From Oscillospiraceae bacterium (GTDB lineage Bacteria > Bacillota > Clostridia > Oscillospirales > Oscillospiraceae), in NCBI GenBank assembly GCA_031263805.1, contig JAISFB010000109.1, forward strand, positions 1 through 5,931: DNA of 5,931 nucleotides, written 5' to 3'. The notes under the pieces were generated by a model. That model saw nothing but the letters and a program-made list of their open reading frames with translations. It ran no database searches and was not told the DNA's origin. Shown piece after piece: positions 5,372-5,931 of the stretch. Every line of letters starts with the position of its first letter. Within the stretch, counting starts at the first letter, position 1. A program made the position numbers and the translations under genes.

Positions 5372-5931
5372 GCCTCGCTTGCGCTCGCAAAGCCGTCGGG
5401 CACTATGACGAGGTGGTCGTCAAGCCGGATGCCGAGCAGCTCGCCGGCCTCGCGTATCCTGCGCGTCACGTCCCTGTCGCTGACGCTTATATCAAGCGAG
5501 CCGCTCGGGTGGTTGTGGGCTATGATTATCGACGCCGCCCTGTCCTCTATCGCGGGGGCGAACACCTCGCGCGGGTGAACGAGCGACGACGTGAGCGTGC
5601 CTACCGTGACGACGCGCTTGTTGATGAGCCGCCGCGCCCCGTCGAGCGTCAGCAAGACGAGGTGCTCCTGCTTTTTATCCTTGATGAAATCAAGCTGCTC
5701 GGCCGCTTTTTCCGGAGTATCGATAAGCGGGCTGGTCTGCTTGGTGAATCTTCTGCGCCAAAACTCGAGGGCGGCGAATACGACGGTCGCCTTGGCGTCG
5801 CCGATGCCCTTTATCGCCTTGACGTCGTCAATCGTCAGTTTTTCGGCGCCGACTTTTTGTATCGCGGCGTTGAGGTTCCGGGCGATCTGCTTGAAGTCGT
5901 TGCCCTTTCCTCCGCTGCCTATCACGGCCTG
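5368..5931 (-). CDS. radC: RadC-family JAB/MPN domain protein (N-terminus outside window)
   Basis: The minus frame enters at the window edge as QAVIGSGGKGND, which continues the usual RadC pattern (ELL..IigsG), so the gene starts outside and roughly 30-45 residues are missing. GTG at 5925 is not a credible start. Within the visible 187 residues (counted from the edge) there is a helix-hairpin-helix, VKAIKGIGDAKA (37-48), then a JAB1/MPN metalloprotease-fold domain with E122 (HPREVF) and H139-x-H141-P...S149-x-x-D152, a complete JAMM zinc-site motif. RadC was named for a proposed role in DNA repair, but its biochemical function remains unsettled; JAMM proteins elsewhere cleave isopeptide bonds. 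The stop TAG (5370-5368) overlaps the TAA of the convergent methyltransferase, and no terminator separates the two genes. This is a probable host copy judging by GC-rich composition like its neighbours. Confidence 0.9.
   Translation of the reverse strand, partial: QAVIGSGGKGNDFKQIARNLNAAIQKVGAEKLTIDDVKAIKGIGDAKATVVFAALEFWRRRFTKQTSPLIDTPEKAAEQLDFIKDKKQEHLVLLTLDGARRLINKRVVTVGTLTSSLVHPREVFAPAIEDRAASIIIAHNHPSGSLDISVSDRDVTRRIREAGELLGIRLDDHLVIVPDGFASASEA

Noticed and set aside
5372..5400. Possible terminator hairpin after the methyltransferase (TTGCG-CT-CGCAA)
   Set aside because: The stem is only 5 bp with a 2-nt loop, has no T-run, and lies in the radC coding sequence.
5923..5925. GTG as the start of radC
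   Set aside because: Upstream in-frame codons (Gln-Ala) continue the conserved RadC pattern and part of the N-terminal domain would be missing, so the true start lies outside the window.

Overview
The window looks like chromosomal DNA from a GC-rich, spore-forming member of the Firmicutes, probably a Clostridia/Oscillospirales-type gut bacterium. This rests on a nearly complete YpeB-type spore germination protein together with GC-rich codon use. The exact taxon is an inference.

Layout: (1) Positions 1-1432, minus strand, hold ypeB. Its reading frame is open to the window edge, so only the last few C-terminal residues should be missing. (2) Positions 1433-1667 are a divergent intergenic region with a good sigma-A-type promoter (TTGCGT-17-TATACT) facing right and weaker signals facing ypeB. 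(3) Positions 1668-4019, plus strand, encode a 783-residue superfamily 2 RNA helicase. Its core closely resembles Suv3, the helicase of the mitochondrial RNA degradosome, and it carries extra terminal modules. (4) Positions 4016-5371, plus strand, encode an RlmD/RlmCD-type (RumA/TrmA family) 23S rRNA uracil-5-methyltransferase that overlaps the helicase stop by an ATGA junction. (5) Positions 5368-5931, minus strand, are the C-terminal part of radC, tail-to-tail with the methyltransferase and overlapping it by 4 bp.

The helicase and methyltransferase probably form a two-gene, translationally coupled RNA-metabolism operon read from the promoter at 1547-1575. The helicase is visibly poorer in GC than its neighbours, which suggests it was acquired from elsewhere. 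ypeB and radC are transcribed leftward and look functionally unrelated.

The most notable points are the bacterial Suv3-like helicase with its N- and C-terminal additions, and a palindrome-rich segment of about 128 bp bounded by near-perfect 10-bp inverted repeats. That segment sits in frame inside the first PepSY domain of ypeB and resembles a small repeat element inserted into a coding sequence. ypeB also carries a 3 x 18-bp tandem repeat in a linker, and no sleB lies directly upstream of it. No tRNA, rRNA, CRISPR array or complete transposon was seen.
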